Positions 14,101 through 25,816 of a stretch of 64,000 nt of DNA are shown one piece after another. The position numbers and the translations under genes are program-made. Position 1 is the first letter of the stretch. The number at the start of each line of letters is the position of its first letter. The DNA is from Lineus longissimus. Its lineage: Eukaryota > Nemertea > Pilidiophora > Heteronemertea > Lineidae. Below the pieces are notes generated by a model. It was not told the origin of the DNA and ran no database searches. It was given only the letters and a program-made list of their open reading frames with translations. The DNA is taken from NCBI RefSeq assembly GCF_910592395.1, contig NC_088310.1:1929501-1993500 (forward strand), read 5' to 3'.

Positions 14101-16767
14101 CATGTTGAATATTTGTATGTATTGGTAGAGTTGTGAGTTACAAGAGAATTAACGATGGCCCCGAGAAACAATATATACAAACATCTTCCACTGTGTCAAA
14201 ACAAAATCTACAATAGTAGATTCAACCCCTCTCCACAGAATTTACAAACAGCCGTCTCTAAAGGTTATAACTCTTCATTGACAGCAGATCAAACGAAAGG
14301 GAAAACAGACTCACCTCGCCTCATTGGTGGCAAACTGAGTGCCCGGCTCCCTGGCCGATTATACCGGTACAACTCTGACCTTTGTAGGTCGCCCCACATG
14401 TAATTCTCATCGTCATAATCACCGTCCTCATTAGCACTGTTATCAGCCGAGTTACTCAGGCTCGAGACGTAACTCTCCGTCTGACGGCTGTAGCCACGCA
14501 GCAGTCGACTGCTGCCTCCACCAGCGGAGTAACGATCATCTAACGGTCGCAAGAGAAGTTTGCATAGCTTCATTTCTCGAAAGAGACGGGTTCTGTAATA
14601 AATTGAGACATGGTAAGGTCACATAAGACACATATTTCATCTGTAGTTTGATGCTTAGACGTGAGGATGAACACGAACAATCGATTTGATGATCTGAGGA
14701 TACTCAGTGCCATGAACTGCAGAAATAATCTGTCTCTTCTCCATTAGTCCAATGTTGAAAATGGCTGGCATTTATGACAATATAATTCCTCTTCTAGGCA
14801 ACTTTGATGACCAATTAGTCCAATAAACTGCCATATACACGAAATTATGAGTTCATGTCCATACAAGACCACCCTGCAGCTTTAAAAAGGTAATGAAATA
14901 AGTGGCTAACTGCTCATCTGACTAGAGGAATAGCAATACCTGAGAAAGAGAGGCAGACGTTCCCTCTTGGCCCAATCCAGCTGCCTTTCTCTCTCATCAT
15001 CCGTAGCACCATAGGGAGGGGAGTCTGAGCCTGAGCTGGTGACGCTGAAGTTTGAGCCTGGCACCTCTCGGAACGTCCCCGTGAGGCGGTCATACTTCAA
15101 TGGTTGTGGAAAGGTCTACAAAGATAGAAGGAATGGGTCTATACTGTGGAAGGTGTAATCATACCCTGGAAAGATCCATGTTCAGGTGCAACATCATTCC
15201 TTCACGTCATGGGAATGTAAAACTGTGGAGCTGCAATGTATAGCATCATCCACATATTTATAGGCCTACTAATGTAAGTCAGTAGAAATCATGTTGTTTA
15301 GTTCTTATTGGCAATTATCACCTTGTTCTTAAACATAATGGGCAGAAGTCATACTGCCACCATTGAGGATAATACATGAAATTAAACAGGCTAATCTGTA
15401 CCTTAGGTTGAAATTATTTGTGTTACTAACAAGCCTATTTCATGTTGACCAGCACAGGGTGGCACTTTAGCATTAAACTTACAACTGGCACATGTACTCC
15501 ACCATCAAGATTTACTGGTACTCTTCAAGAATGCCCCTCATAATAAAGTGAACCAAAACAAGAAATATCAACATCGCTTCAGGTTAGGACATTCTTATTT
15601 GCCTGCGAAATTGTAGCAGTTGACCACCAAGCCGCAAAATAAAGTATCGAATAACATTCGCCAAAATGGTTCGCAGGTCTACCTGACCAAGCTTTGGGCC
15701 TGTACCTCGAACAAAGGCCTCATAATCTTCGGACAATTGTATCAAAATAGGCCTTTACCACTTGCAAACAATCATGAAATCTTGGGTAGATTTACAATCC
15801 AAATAACCCATAACAAGGAGGTTATGTACATTAGCTACTCGGCACCAAGTCCACCAAATTTGAGAGTTGTTTTTATAGGGGCAGGGTCATTTGCTCCGTG
15901 ATCTTTTGATCCAATTTTATGCTAAGGTAGCAATGCCTATTAGTTTGGCTTTGTGAAGGAGCTCCTAAATTATGCCTAGTTGTGAAAAGGTCATAGGAAA
16001 TGTACTCTCGTTGTTTCTTAAGTAAAACTAAAAGAATCTGCTTGAGGACTCAGCCGTGAGGTTTGAACCCACGAATGTCAACACGGTAGTGTCTTGGACT
16101 GCCTAAACCAGACAGCACACCACAGTACCCACAGCAGCAAGTCCAAATGAGTCATACTTGATGGGATGTGTAGCACTCACCGGTAACTCCAGAAAAGCAT
16201 TGAAATAATCCAAGAAGAGCTCATCGTAAGCCAAAAGGTCCTCAAGGTTCTCACCGCTGATTTCGATGCCTGAAGAAGACAGAAGACATTAGATGGGCGT
16301 TGTGAGATATATTTGAAATATTGTGTTGTATTTGAATTTTTCAGAACTGCATGCCATATACACCCATGATTGAAGCTTCACTCACTTCATGTTTAATCAT
16401 CATGCAATTCAAACCGCATAGGAATTTGAATTCAACTCAATAGTTAATGATGTCAACTTCAATAGTTTTCGAGGACACAATTTGATGTAGTGAATTCAAG
16501 GGCTGATGTATTGTAATTTCAAGTAATTTCAAGTAAATACACATTGTTACACTAGTATTTTTAAGGAGGTCCAATTTAGATCTGATATCAATTGATTTGG
16601 AAATATAAAGAGTTATGAAAACAAACAACATATAGATTATCAAAAAGGAACACAATAATTCATCAGAAAATCACACATATCAATCACAAACATAAATCAA
16701 AACACTTCACAAATCAATCTTACAATATAAAAGGTGAATTTCAATCATACTAACCCTCTGTATCCAT
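2168..16767 (-). CDS. RGS22: Regulator of G-protein signalling 22 (RGS22 orthologue), 22 exons, C-terminal end not found
   Basis: Exons from 5' to 3' on the minus strand: 16755-16767 (ATG), 16181-16269, 14940-15115, 14315-14592, 13925-14060, 11484-11602, 11171-11309, 10823-11042, 10071-10219, 9790-9975, 9171-9398, 8587-8825, 8159-8318, 7734-7844, 7254-7461, 6735-6974, 5836-5871, 4819-5166, 3156-3355, 2801-2956, 2487-2646, 2168-2290. Every junction keeps the reading frame, giving about 1,238 codons, close to the vertebrate protein. The N-terminus carries LDYFNAFLELP and later KRERLPLFLR, which are RGS22 hallmarks. Three RGS-type domains follow, then a lysine/arginine-rich helical stretch (7254-7461) and a serine/basic-rich linker (4819-5166). 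RGS proteins speed GTP hydrolysis on G-alpha subunits; vertebrate RGS22 is mainly a testis protein. The first exon is 13 bases long if the AG just before the ATG is an acceptor. A 58-base optional exon is listed separately. Identity is from remembered family motifs, not a search. Confidence 0.88.
2487..3355 (-). other. RGS22: Third RGS-like domain of RGS22 (exons 3156-3355, 2801-2956, 2487-2646)
   Basis: The pieces PPTFAEAAQNKASLMTIF, then GFIYKSHLDKGSKKSISL, then a helix ending LEEHFKNFWD follow the order of an RGS box: entry helix, IYK-x-FL-like segment, and final helices with an aromatic-rich end. The middle is unusually rich in polar residues and lacks the strong LLFWLD-type block, so it is a divergent domain. 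Confidence 0.6.
3008..3091. repeat. Three tandem copies of a 28-bp unit
   Basis: The unit begins CCATCTTCAGTCATAGGGCC and starts at 3008, 3036 and 3064. It is nearly identical between copies (one base differs in the middle copy). It sits in the intron between the 2801-2956 and 3156-3355 exons of RGS22. Confidence 0.9.
3957..4090. repeat. Degenerate short tandem repeat (ATATGTGGCC / CTCAAAA)
   Basis: Four to five diverged copies of a unit of about 27-30 bases pairing ATATGTGG with a following CTCAAAA occur in an RGS22 intron. They are too diverged for a precise period. Poly-G runs precede the block at 3797-3812 and 3845-3854. Confidence 0.5.
4171..4228 (-). CDS. RGS22: Possible optional 58-bp exon of RGS22
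   Basis: The stretch is flanked by a good acceptor (TTTCCTTTCAG) and a GTGCAAG donor and reads RVSFDLDFEDMAMLAMSPT in one frame. Its length is 58 (19 codons plus one base). Splicing it between the 4819-5166 and 3156-3355 exons would therefore shift the frame unless another small exon of length 3n+2 is used with it. Without it the flanking exons join in frame. It may be an alternative exon or a false call. Confidence 0.35.
7905..8070 (+). mobile_element. tRNA-derived SINE, copy 1 (in an RGS22 intron)
   Basis: Shares two blocks in the same order with the copy at 62,595-62,790: CAGGAGGT plus a B-box-like TTGAACTCT segment, then CCCTACACTGCTTCT followed by AGAAGTATAAA. The tRNA-like A box is poor here, so this copy is partial or old. 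It lies about 90 bases from the 8159-8318 exon. Confidence 0.6.
8159..8825 (-). other. RGS22: Second RGS domain of RGS22 (exons 8587-8825 and 8159-8318)
   Basis: The most canonical RGS box of the protein. The first exon has LVSNLLFWQDVYEYGE (helices 3-4 of the fold) and WYIYNQYIAQGS. The next exon has DLFDDAKNHATEILEP and ends with a WxxYL-type helix. The exons join through a split glycine codon. Confidence 0.85.
9790..10219 (-). other. RGS22: First RGS domain of RGS22 (exons 10071-10219 and 9790-9975)
   Basis: The block NLGIEEFISFLSDTAG followed by HLTNFWLDCEYFKDSM is a typical RGS start. The following exon ends with QYDVLRRLRAYWVPRF, the final helix of the fold. The upstream exon 10823-11042 supplies the preceding linker. 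Confidence 0.8.
13247..13738. mobile_element. Non-autonomous inverted-repeat transposon (474 bp) with 9-bp target duplication
   Basis: The element body is 13256-13729. Its ends are inverted repeats of roughly 55-60 bases, beginning GGTAACCGGAAAAACGCC and running into repeated GACC/GGTC and a TGCCAACCTAC segment. Both sides are flanked by TCTTTTGAC (13247-13255 and 13730-13738). A 9-bp duplication fits MULE- or Merlin-like superfamilies, but no transposase is present to decide. It lies in the intron between the 13925-14060 and 11484-11602 exons of RGS22. Confidence 0.9.
16050..16130 (-). mobile_element. tRNA-like sequence, probable SINE head
   Basis: On the minus strand a B-box-like GGGTTCAAACCTC (16058-16070) lies about 40 bases downstream of an A-box-like TGGTTTAGGCAG. 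A complete cloverleaf could not be drawn, so a SINE or tRNA pseudogene is preferred to a functional tRNA. It lies just downstream of RGS22 exon 2 in an intron. Confidence 0.45.
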
Positions 16768-19700
16768 CTGGAATCAACAACTCTCACAAATACTGTAACT
16801 CACGAACAGATTGACTCGTAGTGTTTATCATATACCCGCAATGATTTTGATCAGAAACAGCAAAATTTTCAGCTGGTTTAGGCTATCCATGAGTTATTGA
16901 GTTGGCCAGTGGATCCTATGATACCATATGGTATCAATTCACTATTGCCAAACAAAAGCATCAAATTAATCCAAGTGCAGCGATATCCTTTATGTCTTAA
17001 GGCAGTAGTACTTGGGAGTTTTATTGGTCAAATACACTTCCCTTTAAAAAGATAGTGCAAGCTTGCCGTATTTGGTAATTAAAACTTTAGAAATATCCAA
17101 TCCAAATGAAACTGAAAGAGATATTCTGAAGTTGTAATCTTGGTCTGAAAAAAGTGTCCAGACAATACTAAAAATAAATCAGTCTTTAACCCACATTCCT
17201 ATCCAGATAAAGACCAATTTGGAATGATCTCCTGAAAAAAGAGATCCAACCATTCAAATGAAAATAATTCCAGAAGATTAAAGTGAGAAATCTCTGTGTC
17301 GTTCGTTTGCTCCAAATGGGCCTACCACAAATCTCCCAATGGCACGGATCAAGACTGTCCGAAGGAACAAATCGTTTAGTTCACATATCATTGACCACTG
17401 TGTCTTCTCAACATAAATGTGTTTGTTGAACACTTATAAGCCAATGGCATAAAGTCTTATATGATCATGCTCAAGCCTCAATCTGGATAATCGACAGCTT
17501 TAGGCCCACTTACAAACATATTATTCAGTACCATATTAGTTCCCTTTCTTGACCAATGCTGCCATGGGGCAGTATAAGATAGGGACACAGATCTGGCAAG
17601 CTTTCCACATCAGCGTTCTTCTAGGAATAGGCAGTTATTTTCCACCAAGTAAATTTGCACATTGATTTGTAACTGAGTAATTAGTGTGGTTTCAATAGAA
17701 ACGAAGAAATGTTAATCACTCTCTCAATTACCCATACGACCGACATTGCTGCAAGATGAATTATTGGCGCACATATTCCACTTCATCAGAAGTAACGATT
17801 AGCTTAATTTTTTCGTTAGTCATGTCATAGCATGCACTGATGGACATATCACTTAAAACTTGATGCATGATAGGAATGATTATAGAAATGATTATGGTAT
17901 TGTGGGTACACACTGTACAAGGATTTGTAAATTGCCAATTGAGCAGGGATGATTAATCCACAGAAAAGGTTCATGAGAGGATCATGACTTGGGAATATCT
18001 GGGACAAACATTTCAAAAACACAACAGTGAAATATCAATCCAACACAACACAAACCAAACCAAGAGAAGTGCTGAAAGTAACCGTGCCATGCAAAGGGTG
18101 TCCGGCATAAACTGATAAACTTGGCGTGGAACCATTACCATAGTCTCCTTGTTCAGATTTCTTGGCCGAGCAAGAACGGCTCCTTGAGTCACCTGGATTT
18201 GTGAATGTTGAAAAAGGTGACAATAAGACCTAGAGGACAGTGACACCCCATAGAATACAAAACTTAGCAATTCGGCACTGCAGCCTTCCAAGTCCATTCA
18301 GTGATTCTTAGCTCAGATTATGAGCTTACATGACGTCATTGGACATAGATGACAGGTACCAGTGCTGTTGTATTTTATAGTTTTCTTTTAAATACTTCCT
18401 TCGAACTAGACACCAGACAAAAGTGAAAGACTGAAGTGATAAGGCCTTTATAGTAATGTGATAACAAACTGCTACTTTAAGAAAAAATACTTCATTACGG
18501 ACACAGACCCACGGCTATAGAGAAAGCACTAAACATGCTCATTCAAAAACTTATTAAGTGGTGGACATACCTTTCATTTTGTGTCCGTCTTACTCTTGTT
18601 TCCTATGAGAGAAAAGCCTTAATTTCGCAATCCAAGAACCATTCTCATGTGGTTCACCTGAAAAACAAGGAGATTTATTATTATTTAACTGGTCTACCAC
18701 GTCACTGCAGTAGACCGGTATTCCAGTCCGACATCCGACTATGCAGGCTCCAGTGCGGTACACCAAAATAGCAGTCCTGATGATGTCATGACACAATGTA
18801 CAATTAAACATTACGAAATGCAGATGTTACATTATTGCCAATAATGAGGCAAGAAAACGCTTGTCAACTGATCAACATTGGGGGACAAGCCGACCAAATA
18901 AAGTCTTAAAACTTAAGACGTTAATAGAAAAAAATACTCCAATTGTCTCAGCCAATCCATGTCGATGGTTCATTCGACTAGACCAAATATCAATAAAATA
19001 CTGGCATAAATAACCAGCGCATTATATCTTTCTCATAAAAACCGAAAGCTGCACTAGGCCTATTATACTCACTAGCTTGACTATGGGTAGGGCAGGCCTA
19101 CATATTCATACATGTACATTCAACAACTTGCAATATCATTGTAGTTTGCTGACAACATCCTGAAGAGAAGCAGCTGGCAAATGACATGCGCCTAAAGGTA
19201 TACATTGTTGCCCATCTACATGACAGCAGAATCAGAAATGTCAGATTTGGCAGGTTTACCCCATAAAAAGCTTTGAAAAATGACCTACACAGTTTTTTTC
19301 GAGCTTTATTTGAAAGACTACAACAGCTAAATCCAACAAATATTGGTAACGTGCATTAATTCACTACCAAATGCCCATAATTAGACCATTTAGAGGAGCA
19401 TTAGTAGTTGTTGCTAAGTGGTGTCCGCCATGTTGTTTATAGTTGACAGCAAGATTGGCTCTTACATCAACCCCCGCCCCGCCGCAATTTCTCACTATAA
19501 GAAACCTACGGTGGCTAGAAAGTGTCATCATAATTTTTTTCCGGCATATTTGTTTTTCTGAATTAATATTATTTTTTCAGACAGAGTACGCATAGTGAAG
19601 GGGCATGGTACATCCAGCAAAGACTTGGTACACTCTCTGGCAACATGGCGAGCTGTGCCAATGAGACAGTAGTGCACCGTATCTATTCTGGATGAGCCCT

Positions 19701-20360
19701 CCCCTTCATAACTCGCCATGTTGCCAGAGAGTGTACTAAGTCTTTGCTGGATGTGCCATGCCCCTTCACTATGCGTACTCTGTCTGATCTAGATGTGTAC
19801 TCTCCCAACGTGGTGCACCATGTTCCTACAGGGTGGCCTAATAGAACAGCCACGCATAAGAACATCGACAATATGTCTATTGTTTGACAAGGCAGCAGTC
19901 TTATACTACACATGGCAAAGTTCTGGTCTCCATCCTGACAGGAGGCAAATGTGGACCTTTTCCAAGCATCCCTGATATCTAACGGTATAGGCGGTCAAAG
20001 TAGCCCTTTGTGTGTCGCAACCCACCAGGGAGTCAACGAGGACATACCCACTGTCACAACCATGATCCACTCCAAGCTGTTATCATTACAACTGACAAAT
20101 CACAACCACTGAAGTATAAATCAAGTTGTGTTTAAATACGACTATCACAACCGAAGCTCCTGTACCTCTTATCTTCAGTTCTAAAAGACAAGGACTGTCA
20201 GTGTCACAATCTTGTGGATACTGTGTCTCATGTCTCCTTTGTTATGAAAGACAAAAGACTGTCCTCATCTTGGGAGTAACTGTGTCCCTTGTAAAAACCA
20301 ATTCCATGAAAGGTACAAACAGGCGGAGAAAAAACGATATCTTTGAGTATAATTGATACA
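16768..20360. other. Upstream region of RGS22; no gene recognised
   Basis: Should contain the RGS22 promoter and 5' UTR. Open frames are short and show no recognisable protein. It holds a strong inverted repeat (19578-19786) and a perfect TGACGTCA octamer at about 18,331. Confidence 0.4.
19578..19786. repeat. Near-perfect 75-bp inverted repeat with 59-bp loop
   Basis: The arms 19578-19652 and 19712-19786 are reverse complements with about two mismatches. They begin CAGACAGAGTACGCATAG and end AACATGGCGAG. No target duplication is visible at the outer edges. Either strand would fold into a long hairpin if transcribed. Confidence 0.9.
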
Positions 20361-21230
20361 TTTTATTACCAAAGACGACAAAATAATATATTATGAAATT
20401 TACAGCATAGTTCTAGCACAATAATTATTGCAAAATAAATTGTGGATTTCAAAATGATTTAAAACATATTTTCTCAAACAATCTGCAACTATCAATTTGT
20501 TCTGAAGAAAAAGGTCCCAGTTTTCTTGAAGTCTTTTGTCCAGCTTACACACCCTAAGAATGAGTTAGGCTAACATAGGCTACCATAACACATGACAAAT
20601 GTACTAATAGAACCTATGAATGTAGTGCTCAACCAGTAAATTATCATTATGTTACCTTTTTTGACCCAAGGTGAAGGTTTAATCAGTGTCAGTAAAAGGT
20701 AAAATGCAACACAACTTCTGCAAATACAGAGCCGACATACACTTATGTGGACAGCAAATTTCACCCCAATATTTATATACAGTTTCACCCTAAATACGTA
20801 GAATGAGAAAATGTCTCGAGCAATACAATTATCTGAAGTATAACCTTACTAAAAAACAACCCTGTGCAAGCCTGGAAACAATGTTGTTATTGGTACAAGA
20901 CACCTCGCTGATCGCTGTCAAATCACAATTTTGTGCCAGGCAATGACCTTGACCACCCCCCTATTTTCCGGCTTGCTGTGACTGACATTTGCTGTGTTCA
21001 CTTGAGTTCTGTCCTAATAGTTGAAGTCAATTTGCCCTGAATTTCGAATAAATGAAGCTCATTATTTTTTTGTGTTTTCGAAGGTCGAGTCCTCATTGTG
21101 TCTCCATCCTCTTTGAGATATATGCAGTGACTAGTCTGTAACAACTGTTCACTTTTGTATCATGACCGGGTATATCCATACACGCAGAAAAAACCTCTAG
21201 CATCAGTGATCCCTTATAAATGTAGTAAAT
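20361..21230 (-). other. Probable 3' UTR of the GMF gene
   Basis: Non-coding, AT-rich sequence following the GMF stop codon on the minus strand. An AATAAA signal on that strand (TTTATT on plus, about 20,362) could end the transcript, giving a 3' UTR of roughly 870 bases. Inferred from position only. Confidence 0.35.
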
Positions 21231-23130
21231 CTATCGGAAGAACTTTAACTTTTCTAGCAGCCATTCCTCTGTTAAATCTTCCGTGCTTCTTATTTCAAAA
21301 ACCTGAAGATGAAATAGCAAATACGTAGATGCAATACATGTAGACAGGTAGTAGCCAAGTGGAATTATAGTTCAATGCTGGACAAAGCTCCAAAAGGACC
21401 ACGAGCAAGGCCAAGATGGAAAACAGCTTATGACAGTTCAGAGGCTCTTCCAGCTGGTTTTCCACCGTTCTACATTTGAGTCAACTACCGTCTATTCTAA
21501 CCGAGCATCTTTTCCACTCTCTCAGTCACACCTTTTTCTCTCAGCAACCACAGTTTTCCTCTTGTGGAATTGAATATTAAACAACTCAATTGGAGCTTCA
21601 CCATTTAACAGCCCACAACTTAATAGCCAATTCAGGGTCAGGACTGCACAGTCCCCATGCTCTACCTGTTCAGGCAAATTGCCCATCAATTTCAACATCA
21701 CACATTACATTCCCTACAGTATAACACTTAGACTTTTACTATCACTGCTTACAGTACAATAAGTTTCAGTGACAACGAACACCTCTTAGCCTCACCTTCG
21801 ACACTTCAGTTTCCTTCACCAAATTCAGTTTTGAACCAGAGTACATCATCTGCATCTCAGGCTTACATCCTGAAAGAAAGAATAATGGGGCTTGTGAACA
21901 GAAGTGGGTGTACATGTGAGTCAATCTAGGTCTATACACTAATGTAGATTGACATACAGAGCTGATTGATAGCAGAAAGAATATAGAAACGACCCATTCT
22001 CTGCATTGTAAGAGGAGCTGTGAAGAAAAAAACTGAACAAAATTGAAAAATAATCATTGAAAAGATGTCGTGCAGAAATTTGGCTTACCGGTACATCCAA
22101 TGTGGGACCTACACTTGTATGATTATTTCAACAAAAATAACTGAAAATCAGGAAGCTACTTCATCTCAGAGGGGTCTCATTCATGGGATTATCTACATCA
22201 GTCTTACCTGATGGACTGATGAATATAAATATAAATGGATAGGATATCCTTCCATCATCGTGTTTATACTCGTAGCTGAGAAAGACATAACTTGGTCTGT
22301 GAGATGGTAGTTCGTTCTGCAGTTCCTCTATACTTGTATCCTAGAACACAACAAAACACCTTCATTTTCAAATAATGCAATTGGAAATTTGGAGTTGAGC
22401 CCATATTCATTCGACCTTCACCCAGAGTAAATCAATGTCTCTCCCGAGTAATCTGTTAATCCTCAGACAATTACCAGTACACTATAGTCTTGCCTCGAAG
22501 AAAGTGTATCATATCTCAACCATTTTAAGATAATATATGCTTTTGATGGCTTAATTGCACAGAGTAAGCTGAATTTTGCTCCATGAAATACTAGCAAAAG
22601 AAAGGCTTCTCACCTCATATTCCTCATCAAGTACTATTTGACGACTTTCTAAATCAACCTTCACTGCAAAAGAAAAGAGAGCATAGGGAGTCTATTACAC
22701 AGTTTTATTACAACCACATCAAGTTGCAATGCCTGACAAGAGAATACAAGCCTTAATAATGGCTGTTGTCAAGTGTTCTATCCAAGTACACTTGATAGAA
22801 ACTAAAAGTTTCAATAACTATTAACAAATCAAGAATGAGATGTCCTTGGCAATGGATCTGAGCCAGACTTAACAGTAAATAAGAAGGTACATTTTCACCA
22901 CCCAAGAAAATGTAAAAAGTAGGCTGAATCGCATGCTGTGCGAAACTGAAGATGACCTTGCTACTGGTACCTATATCAAAGAACTTCCGTCCTATAATAA
23001 TTATTTCCTCTTGGCAATACTCAATTTACTTACACACAACTGCATTATTTGTTTTAGATTTTGAAATTTTCAGCTTTTTTATCCGCTCTGTCACCTCTGC
23101 TGACACACCACATATTACCAAGTTTTGAGC
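21231..23130 (-). CDS. GMFB: Glia maturation factor (GMF), five of probably six coding exons
   Basis: Exons on the minus strand: 23034-23130, 22614-22663, 22208-22340, 21796-21869, 21231-21302 (stop TAG). All phases agree and they give 141 codons; vertebrate GMF has about 142, so only a tiny first exon with the ATG is missing. Motifs include VVLKVD followed by [14 protein letters not shown], then [30 protein letters not shown] and a C-terminal [16 protein letters not shown] is an ADF/cofilin-fold protein that binds Arp2/3 and removes actin branches in the cytoplasm. The family here usually has a single invertebrate gene, so the symbol GMFB stands for GMF beta/gamma in general. The first exon probably lies between 23,131 and about 24,300, but no candidate was convincing. 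Confidence 0.92.
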
Positions 23131-24819
23131 CTGAAATTTAGAAAGTCAATCAAAACAATGAGAGTACATGATGGAGCACCGATTCAATATTGATTACATT
23201 AAACATAAAATGTTCTTTAAAATACAACCATGATTCCATTCTACAGAATTCCAAATTTAAATTATTTTCTTGGGGAGACCCCTCCCTGTTTGATGCCGAG
23301 ATGCATGGACATCACATCTACGGCTCTCCAATGTTATAATGCTCTGTGGGGAGGCTCAAAGACCCTCTCCCCGCTGCGACTCTAGGCTTGGATCCCCCTG
23401 GCATCTGCATCCGTGCCTGTATTTAGTGTATGTCACGTATTGTATGTACCGTAGGGCTACAAAAAATTACTTCCTAACCAGAGTTAATAAGGAAATAAGG
23501 AAAATCCTCTTAGCCTTGGCCTTGGGTCCAAAAATTGGATTCAAGAAAAACCAATCTTTGAGGAAGCAGCCCACATCTAGATCTAGTCACCACATGATCT
23601 AAGCTTTTGCTTTGAGTTTTTAAACTGGTTTTTACTTTAAATTTATTTTTGGTAGGCCTATGTGAAGATAGCCAAGATGAAGATGAAGACCCCAATGTTA
23701 AACGGCTAATCATCGAGTTTGTGGCATTTTAATGATTATATGAACCAAGTCACATCAGTCACACTCACAGAGTGAGTCAGAGTGGCAGTGCAGCGAGTGT
23801 GACATCATGTATTATGATAAAACCACTAGTACAGGTTGTATAGCCGACTATTGCTATTGTAAATACTACGTGCAGTTAAGGCCGCGCCGTGAGTGATCCA
23901 TAATCAAATTTACCATTTCAATTTAAGTTTTTATGAGCCGTAAACAGAGTATTTATTGCAGGAAATGGAGAGAAAATTATGAACTTGATCCTCCCACTTA
24001 TTTCCTGGTAACGTCACGTAATATACTATCGCCACAATTTACATTCTATCGCCATTTATGTCATGACGCTAATTCCCAATAAAAGGTGGCGACAGAGTCC
24101 CGACAACGTGGCGATATTATGTTCTCTGGTGTTAGATAACATTTTTGATACGATGTAATGAAACATTTGTAAACACTTTCCGTAAATAAGCCAAGTATTT
24201 TTTTAAATTATACATTATTTATCGACAACTTCTATGAAGTAATTTAAATATATTGAAGTCGTTGAAAGCTAAATAAACCATTAATACCGCCGAGGTGGCA
24301 CTACACAGTGGGGACGGGGTCCGTTTTGCCCCCCCCCCCCCGAGAAATGTAGTTATTAAGACGCAGACTGTTTTCATGTTCATAAGTGGGTCCAACCTGT
24401 TCCAAATCATCAAACCATCAGATCTCCAAGTCAACGATGTGAATTATTTGCTGCAGAATTTGAAAAGAAATCGGTCCAGTATTTTTCACAGTTTGCATGG
24501 ATCAAGTGTCTGGCAGCTTTTTCGAGGATTGTATTTTCGCGGTTCGCCATTTTGTTCTTGGTCATGTTTGTATACACTAGAAACGGTGCGGTACGTGCAT
24601 AGGATTGCATTGCACGATCTTTGACATGTAAAGTTCCAAACAGGATAGGATGCTTATGTTCAATACCACATTGGCAGATCAGTAAATAGAGAAGCCTTAT
24701 AGGAATTGAGGTAAGGTAGTGACTATATAATCTACTGTATGCATGCTGCTTACAATCGCTCCTGGCTTTTTTGCTGCTGCTTGACTGCTGTTTGTGTTCA
24801 TTGCAAAGCTAGAATATAA
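23131..24819. other. GMF upstream region and probable 5' end of the LINE
   Basis: No conserved exon was recognised. It should contain the first GMF exon and promoter. A run of 12 C bases lies at about 24,331. From about 24,550 the sequence is probably the LINE 5' UTR, but without a second copy the element's 5' boundary cannot be fixed. Confidence 0.35.
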
Positions 24820-24820
24820 A

Positions 24821-25816
24821 ATGCCACCAAAGTGCCAAGACTGTAAAGCAACCAAAGGGGTATCATATGCCCAAGGGGACCAATTTCTATGCAAAGCATG
24901 TACTGCAATACGGTTCCCTACCATGGCCAGTGCCAGTGGTGGTATACAAGGTCAGCGTAGAGGATCAAGATCTTCCATTCACCTACAAGATAAGGAAAGC
25001 TCAAAATCTGGCAATGATGAATCTGTAATTGAAAGTGAACACGTAAACTGTGGCTCTTGTAAGAACAAAGTGGAAGAAGAGCAAGATGCACTTCAGTGTG
25101 AACTGTGTGAATTTTGGCACCATGCCATTTGTGAAAATGTATCTGTAGAGAATTATGCCTTTCTAAAGAAAAACTCAAATGAGGAAAGTAGTATTCACTG
25201 GTACTGTCATAAATGCAATAAATCAGCCGGTAAACTTCTCCAGGCTTACTCTAAACTAGAAAAGAGACAAAGTGTGTTAGAACACAGCCTCACTATCATT
25301 CGAGAACAAGTAAATGAAATACCTCATAAAATTAAAGATGAAGTTAAACTACAGATAGCGGAAATGCCAAGTAGTTCAACCTTTGACAAAGATGCACAAG
25401 ATGCACTGGTTTCCAAAAGTGCACGTGAGATTCAACTCCGAAGCCAGAGAGAGGACAGTATAGTGGTATTTAACGTCCCGGAGAGCGAGCAGGAGGAGAC
25501 TGAACTCAGAATTGAAGAAGACCGAGAGAAGTTCAAACAAATCTGTGATGCCATTGATCAAAACGAGGTAACATTTGGTAAAATCAGGAGAACTGGCAGA
25601 AAAACCGAAGACTATCCAAAGAAAATGATAGTAGAAATAAAGGACAGTAAGGCAAAAAATCGTATACTCAGGGCAAGTGGTGCCCTCAAGGATCACCAAA
25701 ACCCAGTGATGAGGAAGATCTTCATGAAGAAGAACCAGACCCCATTACAACAGAAGGAAGCCAAGGCATACTACGAAATGATGAGAGCCAAGGAGAAAGA
25801 AGAGGAGAGGAGGTAG
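24821..25816 (+). CDS. LINE ORF1 protein (PHD finger plus RRM-like domain)
   Basis: 331 codons from the ATG at 24821; a GTG nine codons upstream is open but less likely. An N-terminal four-cysteine zinc motif (C5, C8, C24, C27) is followed by a C4HC3 PHD finger (C77 to C132, with WHHAIC and WYCHKC). Next come a predicted coiled coil (about 140-200), an RRM-like region starting DSIVVFNVP (213-290) and a basic C-terminus. ORF1 proteins of this class bind the element RNA and may contact chromatin through the PHD finger. The final 166 bases overlap the open ORF2 frame, which is -1 relative to ORF1. Confidence 0.88.
   Translation: MPPKCQDCKATKGVSYAQGDQFLCKACTAIRFPTMASASGGIQGQRRGSRSSIHLQDKESSKSGNDESVIESEHVNCGSCKNKVEEEQDALQCELCEFWHHAICENVSVENYAFLKKNSNEESSIHWYCHKCNKSAGKLLQAYSKLEKRQSVLEHSLTIIREQVNEIPHKIKDEVKLQIAEMPSSSTFDKDAQDALVSKSAREIQLRSQREDSIVVFNVPESEQEETELRIEEDREKFKQICDAIDQNEVTFGKIRRTGRKTEDYPKKMIVEIKDSKAKNRILRASGALKDHQNPVMRKIFMKKNQTPLQQKEAKAYYEMMRAKEKEEERR

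Noticed and set aside
18013-18297. Minus-strand frame upstream of RGS22 with a hydrophobic end
   Set aside because: No conserved motif, no splice context linking it to RGS22, and an overlapping frame is equally open.
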